Positions 24,992 through 33,962 of a stretch of DNA of 57,474 nucleotides are shown here, in pieces. Origin of the DNA: Lentisphaeria bacterium (GTDB lineage: Bacteria; Verrucomicrobiota; Lentisphaeria; Oligosphaerales; Oligosphaeraceae). The notes below the pieces were generated by a model. The model had not been told where the DNA came from. It made no database searches and saw nothing but the letters and a program-made list of their open reading frames with translations. How positions within the stretch are numbered: position 1 is the stretch's first letter; each line of letters begins with the position of its first letter. Location of the stretch: assembly GCA_024405215.1 (NCBI GenBank), contig JAKSPB010000020.1, positions 1 through 57,474 on the forward strand, given 5' to 3'. The position numbers and the translations under genes are program-made.

Positions 24992-25603
24992 TTATTTGTC
25001 AAAATCTTCGATGAGCTTCTGGATTTCGCTGTATTCCGTGACGACGGGGAATTGCGGGAATTGCTGGCGGACCTTCTCGGAGGGGCGGAATAGAATGCCC
25101 AGGCCGGCTTCCGCCAGCATGGCGGTGTCGTTGAAGGAGTCGCCCATGGCCACCAGGCGGAAATTCAGCTGCTTGAAGGCAAGTGCGGCGTGGCGCTTGC
25201 CGTCCTGCAGGCGCATCTTATAGCCAGTGACGTTGCCTTCGTCATCCACGACCAGGGAATTGCAGAAGAGGGTTGGGTTGTTCAACTGGCGCATGAGAGG
25301 CGCGGCGAACTCATAGAAGGTGTCCGAGAGGATCACGTTGGGATAGCGTTCGGAGAGCCACTGCATGTATTCCACGGCGCCGGGGAGGGGCTTCATGGTC
25401 GCGATGACATCCTGGATGTCCTTCAGCTTCAGGTTATGCTCCTTGAGGGTGCGGATGCGGAACTGCATCAACTCGTCGTAGTTCGCCACGTCGCGGGTGG
25501 TCAGGCGGAGTTCAGGGATGCCGGTCTTTTCGGCAAAGGCAATCCAGATTTCAGGGACCAGGACGCCTTCCAGGTCCATGGCGACAATCGTCGGTGCTTT
25601 CAT
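24992..25603 (-). CDS. thrH: Phosphoserine phosphatase / homoserine phosphotransferase ThrH
   Basis: 203 residues from the ATG at 25603; the frame is open further upstream, but that part overlaps the VWA gene. It matches Pseudomonas ThrH closely by eye: DLEGVLVPEIWIAFAEKTGI at the start (HAD nucleophile Asp), DIQDVIATMKPLPGAVE, VILSDTFYEFAAPLMRQL and AMGDSFNDTAML. The HAD enzyme dephosphorylates phosphoserine and can transfer the phosphate to homoserine, linking serine and threonine synthesis. It starts 8 bases after the VWA stop, so they are cotranscribed, though functionally unrelated. Confidence 0.92.
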   Translation of the reverse strand: MKAPTIVAMDLEGVLVPEIWIAFAEKTGIPELRLTTRDVANYDELMQFRIRTLKEHNLKLKDIQDVIATMKPLPGAVEYMQWLSERYPNVILSDTFYEFAAPLMRQLNNPTLFCNSLVVDDEGNVTGYKMRLQDGKRHAALAFKQLNFRLVAMGDSFNDTAMLAEAGLGILFRPSEKVRQQFPQFPVVTEYSEIQKLIEDFDK

Positions 25604-25611
25604 AGTCGGGT

Positions 25612-27474
25612 TCAATACGGGGACAGGATGGAGTATTGTGTCTTGAGGGCTTCGATGCGCTGCGACAGGCTGGACCGTTCCGCAGGATTTGCGGAGAGGT
25701 TCAGCCGGGAGAGCAGGAAGAGGATTTTCTGGCCGGCCCATTGGGCGGGGAGGGTTGGCGCGCCCTGGGGGCACTGGTCCAGCTTGCTGCGGAAGACCAG
25801 GTCGCGGAGACGGCCTTCGGCATCGCGTCCAGTGACGGAGAGGGTGAGGACATCAGCCTTGTTTTCGTAGCGTCCGAAGAGCCGTAGCGTCTGGTTGCGG
25901 TAGAGGTGCGGCAGGGAGCGCGGGAAGATTTCGTTGACATTGGCGCCGTCGGTGGCCGCGCAGCGCAGGTCGGTGACGATGAGGCTGGAGTGGTCGGAAT
26001 AGAAGCGGACCATGGCGTCACGGATTTCGTCCGTGGTCTCCACGTGGCATTTTTCGCCTTTGTTCAAGTAGCCCAGGAAGTCCAGGAGCATCCGGTTCGC
26101 TTTCTTTTCCGCGCTGAAGGGGAAGATGGAGACGTTTCCGGGGTTGATGCCGGAGATTTCCTTTAGGAACTGGCTGGGCTCATAGATGTTGACCGTGGAT
26201 TGTCCGTCGGTCAGCAGGAAGATGTTCAACGGACGGCTTCGGTCGCCATTGGAGGTGCGCACGAAGGGGGCGACGCTGCCGAAGACGTCCGTCCGTCCGC
26301 CATGGGGGAGCCTGGCGACCTTCTGGGCCGCTTCGGTCAGATTGGCCGTGGTGCCATAGACGAATTGCGGGAAGAGCGCGCTCTGCTTGTCGTTGAAGGA
26401 GATGATGTTGAAGCGGTCCGCGGGGGAGATGGAGGGGAGGACTTCGCGGACTGCGTTCTTGAACTCATTGAACTTCGGCAGGGAGATGCTGGAGGATCGG
26501 TCCAGGATGAAGAGGACGTCCTTGGGGATGTCCGGCATGGATGCGCTGTTTGCGCCGGGGCGTAGTTCCACCAGGAAGGTGCCGCCGGGGCCGGCGGGAT
26601 CGGGATAGGTGAATACCGTCACTTGCACATATTCGTCCAAAGGGGTGGTGTCTTCCAGGATACCCTTGGGGATTGCGGGATTCTTGAGGAGATTTTCCGG
26701 TGCCAGGTCAGGCAGGGATCCCGGGAGCTGGAGGTTGTTTCCCGGCAATTGCGGATCAGGGCCGAAGAGGTCGCCAAGGTCCTTGTCGGAAATGGCGAAT
26801 TGCGGGCGGTTGCTCTGGAGCTGCACGCTGGAAATCTCCATGGCAGGCGGCGGACCAGCCAGCTCGCCTGGGTTGGCCAGGCTGGGCAGGGCGACTTCCG
26901 GCGGAACGAATTCGCGCTCCAGTTCCGGACGCATCATCCGCACGTCCGTCAGGCGGTTCTCCGGAAGGTCGGCAGCGTGGATTTCCAGAATTTCCGGACG
27001 CGGCGCGGAGACTTCCAGGGCTTCCTTGGGAAGCGTATAGGGGACGGGGGCGGAGAGCTCCGGCTGGGTCAGGACGGGGGGCTGCGCGTTTAGCTGATAG
27101 ACGGTGACTGGTGCTTCCGGCGTGATCCGTTCCTCCAGAAGCCTCTTGACGGCAGCCGTCTGTTCCTGCAGGATCACTTCCTGCTCTTCCAAGGATTTCA
27201 GGGCGAGGGGGGCGTTTTTCCCCAAGTCCTGAAACTCCGGAACGGTCATGCCTTCGCCATCCTCCCAGTTTGGCTCCAGGGGATCCTTCTTGTCCGGATT
27301 CTCTGGAGGCTTCTTCAGGTGTATCGCCTGGTATTCCTGGATGCCGGGCTGTTCTTTTTCCAACGCGGCCAGCGCGGCGCCATTCAGGGCAACGCGCGAG
27401 GCCAGGCAGAAGAAGAGCACGTGCAATGCCAGGGACAGCAGACAGGCTAGGATGGCGAATTTGCGGGAATTCAT
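25612..27474 (-). CDS. VWA-domain protein with N-terminal membrane anchor and proline-rich linker
   Basis: 620 residues. One N-terminal membrane segment (about 8-30) is followed by a long Pro/Glu-rich region (50-290) resembling the periplasmic linker of TonB-like or BatA-like proteins. A von Willebrand A domain follows at about 315-500, with the MIDAS motif DRSSS near residue 325, FLLTDGQS and a Thr in the expected place. The N-terminal topology suggests that the domain is periplasmic. Metal-dependent adhesion or scaffolding is the general family role; the specific partner is unknown. The small NifU-like gene ends 3 bases upstream, with thrH 8 bases downstream. Confidence 0.82.
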   Translation of the reverse strand: MNSRKFAILACLLSLALHVLFFCLASRVALNGAALAALEKEQPGIQEYQAIHLKKPPENPDKKDPLEPNWEDGEGMTVPEFQDLGKNAPLALKSLEEQEVILQEQTAAVKRLLEERITPEAPVTVYQLNAQPPVLTQPELSAPVPYTLPKEALEVSAPRPEILEIHAADLPENRLTDVRMMRPELEREFVPPEVALPSLANPGELAGPPPAMEISSVQLQSNRPQFAISDKDLGDLFGPDPQLPGNNLQLPGSLPDLAPENLLKNPAIPKGILEDTTPLDEYVQVTVFTYPDPAGPGGTFLVELRPGANSASMPDIPKDVLFILDRSSSISLPKFNEFKNAVREVLPSISPADRFNIISFNDKQSALFPQFVYGTTANLTEAAQKVARLPHGGRTDVFGSVAPFVRTSNGDRSRPLNIFLLTDGQSTVNIYEPSQFLKEISGINPGNVSIFPFSAEKKANRMLLDFLGYLNKGEKCHVETTDEIRDAMVRFYSDHSSLIVTDLRCAATDGANVNEIFPRSLPHLYRNQTLRLFGRYENKADVLTLSVTGRDAEGRLRDLVFRSKLDQCPQGAPTLPAQWAGQKILFLLSRLNLSANPAERSSLSQRIEALKTQYSILSPY

Positions 27475-27477
27475 GAA

Positions 27478-27711
27478 CTAGTCGGCGTTTTCCACGACGA
27501 TGTCCTTGGATACCTGCTCTTGCAGGATGCGCTCGATGCCGCCTTTCAGGGTCTGGCGATGGTAGGGGCATCCGGCGCAGTGGCCCAGAAGACGTACGGT
27601 GACCAGATTGTCCTGGATGCTGACCAGCTCCATGTCGCCGCCGTCGTTCTGCAGATTGACGCGGAGGGATTCCAGAAGCTCTTTCACTTGGGTTTCTTGA
27701 TCTTGAGTCAT
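27478..27711 (-). CDS. NifU C-terminal-domain Fe-S scaffold protein
   Basis: 77 residues, the size of a stand-alone NifU C-terminal domain (PF01106). The signature NDGGDMELV at the start and CAGCPYHRQTLKGGIE with the CxxC pair are present; the two Cys bind a transient Fe-S cluster delivered to client proteins. The typical next gene in many bacteria is unrelated, as here. It starts on the minus strand about 100 bases after the end of valS. Confidence 0.93.
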   Translation of the reverse strand: MTQDQETQVKELLESLRVNLQNDGGDMELVSIQDNLVTVRLLGHCAGCPYHRQTLKGGIERILQEQVSKDIVVENAD

Positions 27712-27818
27712 GATGGGATAGGAGAGGGGTGACGGGTAACGGGAGAGGTGGCTACGCCCGGCAAGGGGTGCCGGGATTGTGTTGTCCCCGAGGCGATGCA
27801 GCCCCGGGGAGTGCGGGA
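27712..27818. other. Spacer with GC hairpins between valS and the NifU-like gene
   Basis: It contains CCCGGCA (27757-27763) / TGCCGGG (27769-27775), a perfect 7-base-pair stem, and a CCCCGAGGC...GCCCCGGGG block at 27785-27809 that vaguely resembles the core of family-2 repeats. No U-tract follows on either strand. The resemblance is weak. Confidence 0.35.
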
Positions 27819-30491
27819 CTATGCGCCCAGGGCGGCAAGCTGCTCGCGGATGCGGGCCAGCTTGTCCTGGGTCTCGGCCAGATGGTCTCGGTCGGCCTGG
27901 ACGGCGGCTGCGGGGGCGTGGTCCACATAGCCCTTGTTGGAGAGCTTCTTCTCCAGCGTGGCGATGTATTTCACGGCCTCTTCCTCCTGCTTCTTCAGGC
28001 GCTCGGTTTCGGCTGCGAAGTCCACCAGCCCTTCCAGGGGGACGAAGGCGGTGCCGATGGCGGAGAGGGCGACGCCCACGGGGCCCTGGGGCTTGTCGCC
28101 CAGGACCATGCTCTTGGCGTTGAGCAAGGCGCCCAGTGCGTCGTGGTCCAGGTCCAGGAAGGCCTTGGCCTCGTCGCTGGCGGGCGTGATGACCACGTCA
28201 AGCGGCAGGGAGGTGGAGAGCTGGTAATTGGCGCGCAGGTTGCGGACGGCGCGGACCAGTTCGTACTTGGCGGCGTTCAGCTGTTCGACACTCTTGGTGG
28301 CGCCCAGTTCCGCCATGCGGTCTTCGGGGATGGCCTCAGGCCAGGCCTGCACCATGATGGAGTCGTCTTCGGTGCAGAACTCCATCTGGTGATAGAGCTC
28401 GTCGGTGACGAAGGGCATGATGGGATGCAGGAGTTTCAGGAAGGTCCCCAGGCAGTAGTCAAAGACCTTCAGCGTGGCGCAGGTTGTGCCGGCGGGCGCG
28501 GAGAGGGCGGGCTTGGCGCTTTCCAGATACCAGTTGCAGAATTCGTTCCAGATGAAGTCGTAGATGGACTTGCAGGCGTTGTTGAAGTCGAACTCGGCCA
28601 GCTGCTGGGTCATGGTCTTGACAATCTGGTTCAGGCGGGAGAGGATCCACTGGTCGTCGGGACGCAGGTCGGCGGCCTTCAGGGAGGATAGGTCCATCCA
28701 GTCCTTGGGAGCAGTGCCGTGCTGCAGGCGGAAGCGGACCACGTTCCAGATCTTGTTGGCGAAGTTCCGGCCGATTTCGCACTTCTTGTTGTCGTAGCGG
28801 ATGTCCTGGCCCATGGGGGCGATGTAGATCATGGTGAAGCGGAGGGCGTCCGCGCCGTATGTGGCCACCACGTCCAGCGGGTCGGGGGAGTTGTTGAGGC
28901 TCTTGGAGAGCTTTCGGCCCTTGTCATCGCGGATGATGGAGGTGAAATAGACATCCTTGAAGGGGACTTCGCCCATGAAGCGGAGGCCGCTCATGATCAT
29001 GCGGGCGACCCAGAAGAAGATGATGTCTGGGCCGGTGACCAGGGTGTCGGTGGGATAGAAGCGCTTGAGTTCCGGAGTGGCGTTGGGCCAGTCGAAGACG
29101 GAGAAGGGCCACAGCCAGGAGCTGAACCAGGTGTCCAGCACGTCCTCGTCCTGACGGAACTCGGTATGTCCGCATTCGCATTTTTCGGGCGCGGCCTTTC
29201 CGACGTAGACTTTTCCGCACTTCTTGCAGTAGTAGGCGGGGATGCGGTGTCCCCACCACAGCTGGCGGGAGATGCACCAGTCCTTGATGTTTTCCATCCA
29301 GTGCAGGTAGGTCTTCACCCAGCGATCCGGGTGGAACTTGATCTTTCCGCTGGTGACGGCCTCGATGGCGGGCTTCGCCAAGGGCTCCATCTTGACGAAC
29401 CACTGCTCGGAGAGGCGGGGCTCCACGGGCACGCCGCCGCGTTCGGAGTAGCCGACCTGATGGGCGTAGTCCTCTACCTTGACCAGAAGGCCTGCTGCAT
29501 CCAGTTTTTCCACCACCAGCTTGCGTGCGACGGAGCGGTCCAGGCCGTTGAATTCCTCGCCGGCGTTCTCGTTCATGGAGCCGTCGTCGTTCATGATGTT
29601 GGGCATGGCCAGGTTGTGGCGCAGGCCGACCTCGTAGTCGTTGGGGTCGTGGGCGGGGGTGATCTTCACCGCGCCGGTTCCGAAGTCCTTCTCTACGTAT
29701 TCATCGGCGATGAGGGGGATCTCCCGGTTCATGATGGGCAGGATCAGCATCTTGCCGACCAGGCCCTTGTAGCGCTCGTCCTCGGGGTTGACCGCGACGG
29801 CGGTATCGCCCATGATGGTCTCGGGGCGGGTGGTGGCGACCACGACCTCGCCGGAGCCGTCCGCGAAGGGATAGCGGATGTGCCACAGATGGCCGGATTC
29901 CTGGCGGTAGATGACCTCTTCGTCGGAGAGGGCGGTGCGGCTCTTGGGGCACCAGTTGATGATGCGGTGGCCCTTGTAGATCAATCCGTCGTTGTAGAGG
30001 CGGATGAAGACTTCCTGGACGGCTGCGGAGAGGCCTTCGTCGAAGGTGAAGCGTTCGCGTGGCCAGTCGCAGGAGGTGCCGATGGTGCGCAGCTGCTGGA
30101 TGATCTTGCCGCCGTACTGCTCCTTCCACTTCCAGACCTCGTCCAGGAACTTCTCGCGTCCTAGGTCATAGCGGGTGAGGTTCTTCTCTTTCTTGAGGAA
30201 GGCCTCCACCTTCGCCTGGGTGGCGATGCCGGCGTGGTCCATGCCGGGGACCCAGCAGGTCTCCTTGCCGCGCATCTTCTCGAAGCGGATCAGGATGTCC
30301 TGCAATGTGTTGTTCAGGACGTGGCCCAGGGTCAGGATGCCGGTGACGTTAGGCGGTGGGATGACGATGGTGTAGGCCTTCTTGGCGCTGTTCACATCGC
30401 TGTGGAAGTAGCCTCGCTTTTCCCAAGTCGGGTACCACTTGGCCTCGACCTCGGCGGGAGAGTAGGCTTTGGAGAGAGTTTCGTCGCTCAT
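27819..30491 (-). CDS. valS: Valyl-tRNA synthetase
   Basis: 890 residues from the ATG at 30491; the frame is open 50 codons further upstream but that part lacks synthetase character. AAGGA lies upstream at somewhat long spacing. The class I motifs are present: PPPNVTGILTLGH (HIGH, about residues 45-57) and GRKLSKSLNN (KMSKS, about residue 530). The VIFF-type editing domain and the C-terminal coiled coil (about 830-885) typical of ValS are visible. A zinc-ribbon-like CKKC...CECG occurs at about 420-440. It charges tRNA-Val and is a core gene. Confidence 0.97.
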   Translation of the reverse strand: MSDETLSKAYSPAEVEAKWYPTWEKRGYFHSDVNSAKKAYTIVIPPPNVTGILTLGHVLNNTLQDILIRFEKMRGKETCWVPGMDHAGIATQAKVEAFLKKEKNLTRYDLGREKFLDEVWKWKEQYGGKIIQQLRTIGTSCDWPRERFTFDEGLSAAVQEVFIRLYNDGLIYKGHRIINWCPKSRTALSDEEVIYRQESGHLWHIRYPFADGSGEVVVATTRPETIMGDTAVAVNPEDERYKGLVGKMLILPIMNREIPLIADEYVEKDFGTGAVKITPAHDPNDYEVGLRHNLAMPNIMNDDGSMNENAGEEFNGLDRSVARKLVVEKLDAAGLLVKVEDYAHQVGYSERGGVPVEPRLSEQWFVKMEPLAKPAIEAVTSGKIKFHPDRWVKTYLHWMENIKDWCISRQLWWGHRIPAYYCKKCGKVYVGKAAPEKCECGHTEFRQDEDVLDTWFSSWLWPFSVFDWPNATPELKRFYPTDTLVTGPDIIFFWVARMIMSGLRFMGEVPFKDVYFTSIIRDDKGRKLSKSLNNSPDPLDVVATYGADALRFTMIYIAPMGQDIRYDNKKCEIGRNFANKIWNVVRFRLQHGTAPKDWMDLSSLKAADLRPDDQWILSRLNQIVKTMTQQLAEFDFNNACKSIYDFIWNEFCNWYLESAKPALSAPAGTTCATLKVFDYCLGTFLKLLHPIMPFVTDELYHQMEFCTEDDSIMVQAWPEAIPEDRMAELGATKSVEQLNAAKYELVRAVRNLRANYQLSTSLPLDVVITPASDEAKAFLDLDHDALGALLNAKSMVLGDKPQGPVGVALSAIGTAFVPLEGLVDFAAETERLKKQEEEAVKYIATLEKKLSNKGYVDHAPAAAVQADRDHLAETQDKLARIREQLAALGA

Positions 30492-31042
30492 GATGGGTTG
30501 GGATCCTTGTATATAGAGCTTATGGGATGAAGACAAAAAGGGGGCCGTCTTGCGGCATGTGCGCAGAAAACAATGCGGGAACATGTAGAATGTAATTCCT
30601 GAAAGGATTTTCGCAGGGGCGGGGAACAGGATTCTTTGCAATACGCCCGTTTCCCAAGAGGGCGGGTCCCTTGGGGGGAGCGAGTTTCGCCAGCCAGCCC
30701 AATGTCACTGTGCGCAAGGAATTGCGGAAAGAGTTCCGGGGGAAGAAGTTTTTCCATGCGCTGTATCGTATTTCGCGGAACATAGTTCCAGCCCTGGCGA
30801 AACTCGCGGCCTTCCAGACGCGAAATTCAGCTTTTCAGGGGGCGCAATGGCGCAAGTCGCAAGAAACCTGTCCGATAGGTTCGATGGAAAACGGCAGGCC
30901 ATGACTTATCTTATCCATGTCAACGATACGCTTTTCACGAAGCGGTTCGGGGGCATCCCAATCCGTCGGCCGCAGCCGCGCCAGCCTCAATGCAACGGAT
31001 ACATCGGTTCTTTCGGCAAGACGCAGTGTAAAATCTCCGAAA
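30492..31042. other. Divergent intergenic region containing a TIR-bounded element
   Basis: About 550 bases between valS (minus) and the alpha/beta hydrolase (plus). It contains the element at 30680-30807 (listed separately). Frames open through 30847-31161 and others have no recognisable product, so I call no gene. Promoters for both flanking genes should lie here but none is convincing. Confidence 0.5.
30680..30807. repeat. 128-base element with perfect 14-base terminal inverted repeats
   Basis: GCGAGTTTCGCCAG (30680-30693) and its exact reverse complement CTGGCGAAACTCGC (30794-30807) bound a 128-base non-coding segment. Inside, GCGGAA..AGTTCC occurs twice as a direct repeat (about 30724-30740 and 30773-30788). 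It resembles a MITE-like non-autonomous element; no target-site duplication was confirmed. Confidence 0.65.
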
Positions 31043-32290
31043 ATGTTTTTTCCCGCACAGAATACAGTTACGCAGGCCCCGGAGGCGGCTTCCGAAAACA
31101 CCTTGAAATACTGGAATCGCGAGGAGCTGTATCAGGCGCCTGCCTGGCGGGATGCCGATGATGGCATCGGCGAGGCGGCGGAGGGGCAGCGGCGCATCCT
31201 CTATCAGGGAATGGAGATGGAAGGTCGGCGCGACGAGGTGTTCGCCTACGTCGGCTATCCGTCCTCTCCCATGCCAGAGAATGGCTATCCGGGAATCGTG
31301 ATGGTGCAGGGCGGCGAGGGGACTGCCTACCACAGCTATGCCCGCTACTGGAACAGCCTGGGCTATGCGACAATCGCCATGGATTTGTACAACTCCTGTC
31401 CGGAGAGGATCGAACCCAGCGACCTGGTACATAGGAAAACGCTTCCCGGGCAGAAGTTCGTGGAGTTCGGCGGCAGTCCTGAGGCGTCGGCGCAGGTGAT
31501 CAAGAGCATTGGCAACGCGGTGCTGGGGCATAGCCTGCTGCGGAGTCTGCCCAAGGTTGACGTCGGTCGCATCGGCATGGTCGGGATATCCTGGGGGAGC
31601 GTCTTCTGCAGCGTGGTCGCCGCCCTTGACGACAGGCTGAAAATCATCGTGCCCGTCTATGGCCACGGTTTCAACGAATTAGGCGACGGTTCCCAGAGCT
31701 TCTACCGCATGGCGCACGCCCCCTGGGATCCGAAATATTATCTCCACGAGGCGAAGTCGCCGCTCCATTGGATCGGCGGAACGAATGACGCCGCGTTTTC
31801 GATGCTGGCTATGCAGCGCTCCTACGACGAGGCGCCGACGACCCGGAATCATTCGTATCTGATCGAACTGCTGCACGGGCATTGCGGATATCGCTTCCCC
31901 TTGGTGCGGCGTATCATGGATGGCGCGCTGCAAGATGGCGTGCCGCTGCCGCGGCTGGGCAAGGCAGTTTGCCAGGACGGCCGCATGACCGCGGAGATTC
32001 TGGAGCGCGGCCGCGGAATCGCCAAGGCCGTCCTGAGCTATACGCAGGATGAATGCGAATGCGTGAAGCGCAGATGGCACGAGGCGCCGGCGGAAGTGCA
32101 GGAAGGCGTGGTTTCCGCCGTGATTCCCGAGGGCGCGACCATCGCCTATCTGAATCTCTTCGACCAGCGGGAAGAGGACGGTACATGGAACTGCTGCGGC
32201 TCCTCCAATGCCGTCTTCTTCAAGTCCGTTGCGCCTGGGGCATATCGCGCTACGGCGCAGAGCCGCTATCCCGTCGTGCAGGAGGAGTGA
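31043..32290 (+). CDS. Alpha/beta hydrolase (dienelactone hydrolase / acetyl xylan esterase-like)
   Basis: 415 residues from the ATG at 31043 (the frame is open from 30917, but the extra N-terminal part is Ser/Arg-rich and unlike a protein start). The catalytic triad is evident: the nucleophile Ser in GISWGS (about residue 179), an Asp in WIGGTNDA and a His in LLHGHCG. The VQGGEGTAYHSYARYW segment forms the oxyanion region. No signal peptide is visible, though the extreme N-terminus is uncertain. The family includes esterases removing acyl groups from sugars and similar substrates. Confidence 0.8.
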   Translation: MFFPAQNTVTQAPEAASENTLKYWNREELYQAPAWRDADDGIGEAAEGQRRILYQGMEMEGRRDEVFAYVGYPSSPMPENGYPGIVMVQGGEGTAYHSYARYWNSLGYATIAMDLYNSCPERIEPSDLVHRKTLPGQKFVEFGGSPEASAQVIKSIGNAVLGHSLLRSLPKVDVGRIGMVGISWGSVFCSVVAALDDRLKIIVPVYGHGFNELGDGSQSFYRMAHAPWDPKYYLHEAKSPLHWIGGTNDAAFSMLAMQRSYDEAPTTRNHSYLIELLHGHCGYRFPLVRRIMDGALQDGVPLPRLGKAVCQDGRMTAEILERGRGIAKAVLSYTQDECECVKRRWHEAPAEVQEGVVSAVIPEGATIAYLNLFDQREEDGTWNCCGSSNAVFFKSVAPGAYRATAQSRYPVVQEE

Positions 32291-32535
32291 GGTTTCCGGA
32301 AAACGTTGCGCCAGCCTGCGGACGCAGGACGGCGCAATGGTTCCCGCCTTTCCCTTGCCGCCCGTCTGAATGTCGCTGTCCTTCCGGAGGGAAAGGGTAC
32401 GGGAAGATACGGGGACAAAAAAAATCCTGTTCGCCTTCGCTTTGTCTTGCACGAATTATAGTAATATCTTTCGTCCTTCACCGTTTTTGCGGGAAGAAGC
32501 ACATTTTCTTTTCTTCTGCGGAGCTTTGCATTTTC

Positions 32536-33951
32536 ATGGGCGGCTTTTTTGGTTGCGCATCTCGGACATCCTGCGTTGCTGATGTTTTCTACGGTTCGGA
32601 CTACCATTCCCATCTTGGGAACATTCGCGGTGGCCTGATGGTATATGGCGAGAACGGTTTTCAGCGGTTCATCCACGATATTCGGAAGGATCCTTTCCGT
32701 TCCAAGTTCGAACAGCATCTGGATGGCATGGACGGCAGCATGGGCATCGGGTGCATCTCCGACACGGATCCCCAGCCCCTGAACCTGGCCGGCGAGGCCG
32801 GTGTCTTCGGCGTGACCATGGTCGGCGTCATCAGTAACCTGGAGACGCTTCAGAAGGAGCTCTGCCATGGCGGAAGCCATTTTTCCGAACTGGTGAACGG
32901 CAAGGTCGGCCCCACGGAGATCGCGGGCACCTTGATCGCCTCCAGTCCCTCCATCAAGGAGGGGCTCTTGAACTTGCAGGAGAAGGTGGAGGGTTCTTGT
33001 AGCGTCCTGGTGATGACCGAGAAGGGCGTCTACGCCTGCCGGGACAAGTTTGGGCGCACGCCCATTGTCATCGGGCAGAAGGCGGACGGCAGCCTGGCCG
33101 CCTCCCTGGAGTCCTGCGCCTTGCACAACCTGGGATACAAGATTGTGCGCTGGCTGGGCCCCGGCGAGGCCGTTCTGCTGAACGGCAAGACCTTTGAAAT
33201 CGAGTCCGTCCTGCCAGCACGGAAGCAGTGCAGGATGTGCGCCTTCATGTGGATTTACTATGGCTTCCCGGCCTCCTCCTACGACGGCATCAATGTGGAG
33301 GAAGTCCGCTATCGCTGCGGCGCGGCGCTGGCCGCGCGAGACAAGAATCTGGAGGTGGACGCCGTGGCGGGAGTGCCGGATTCCGGAACCGCCCACGCGC
33401 TGGGCTACGCCAGCGTCACCCACCTTCCTTACAAGCGCTCCTTTGTGAAGTACACGCCCACCTGGCCCCGGAGTTTCATCTCCGATTCCCAGACCACGCG
33501 GCGTCATGTGGCCAAGATGAAGCTCATCCCCATCCAGGACTTCATCCACGGTCAACGGCTGCTTTTCTGCGAGGATTCCATCGTCCGCGGAACGCAGTTG
33601 AAGGACACCTTCGCGCGTCTGCCCGAGTGGGGCGCCAAGGAAGTGCACGTCCGCGCTGCGTGTCCGCCGATTCTCTTCGGCTGCAAATACCTGAACTTCT
33701 CTCCTTCCCGCGGGCCGCTGGAGCTCATCGCCCGCCGGGCCGTGCACGCGTTGGAGGACGGCAAGGAGGACGAGGCGCACATGGAGGAGTACACGGACTG
33801 CAACTCCGAGAAGTACAAGAAGATGGTCGAGATGATTTGCAAGGAGATGGGGTTCACCACGCTGAAGTATCAGACGCTGGAGGATACCATCGCCGCCATC
33901 GGGGAGCCCCCCGAAGGCCTCTGCACCTATTGCTGGACTGGTAAGGAATAA
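32536..33951 (+). CDS. Amidophosphoribosyltransferase-like (PurF-type) protein with Gly in place of the N-terminal Cys
   Basis: 471 residues from the ATG at 32536, with GGAG 12 bases upstream. It aligns with PurF throughout: an N-terminal Ntn glutaminase fold (MGGFFGCAS, HSHLGNIRGG, GVISN, DKFGRTP) and a C-terminal phosphoribosyltransferase with the PRPP loop CEDSIVRGTQ. Canonical PurF begins M-C-G; here it is M-G-G, with a Cys only at residue 7. The Fe-S cysteines of the Bacillus-type enzyme appear conserved (CRMCAF, AACPPILFGC, LCTYCWTGKE). It may use ammonia or have another substrate. The V-ATPase operon begins 11 bases later. Confidence 0.85.
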   Translation: MGGFFGCASRTSCVADVFYGSDYHSHLGNIRGGLMVYGENGFQRFIHDIRKDPFRSKFEQHLDGMDGSMGIGCISDTDPQPLNLAGEAGVFGVTMVGVISNLETLQKELCHGGSHFSELVNGKVGPTEIAGTLIASSPSIKEGLLNLQEKVEGSCSVLVMTEKGVYACRDKFGRTPIVIGQKADGSLAASLESCALHNLGYKIVRWLGPGEAVLLNGKTFEIESVLPARKQCRMCAFMWIYYGFPASSYDGINVEEVRYRCGAALAARDKNLEVDAVAGVPDSGTAHALGYASVTHLPYKRSFVKYTPTWPRSFISDSQTTRRHVAKMKLIPIQDFIHGQRLLFCEDSIVRGTQLKDTFARLPEWGAKEVHVRAACPPILFGCKYLNFSPSRGPLELIARRAVHALEDGKEDEAHMEEYTDCNSEKYKKMVEMICKEMGFTTLKYQTLEDTIAAIGEPPEGLCTYCWTGKE

Positions 33952-33962
33952 GGAGAATGACA

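Noticed and set aside
27757-27809. Third copy of the family-2 hairpin repeat
   Set aside because: Only a CCCCGAGG.. core is similar; flanks do not align, so it may be chance in GC-rich DNA.
28719-30164. Plus-strand frame of 481 codons
   Set aside because: Antisense of valS.
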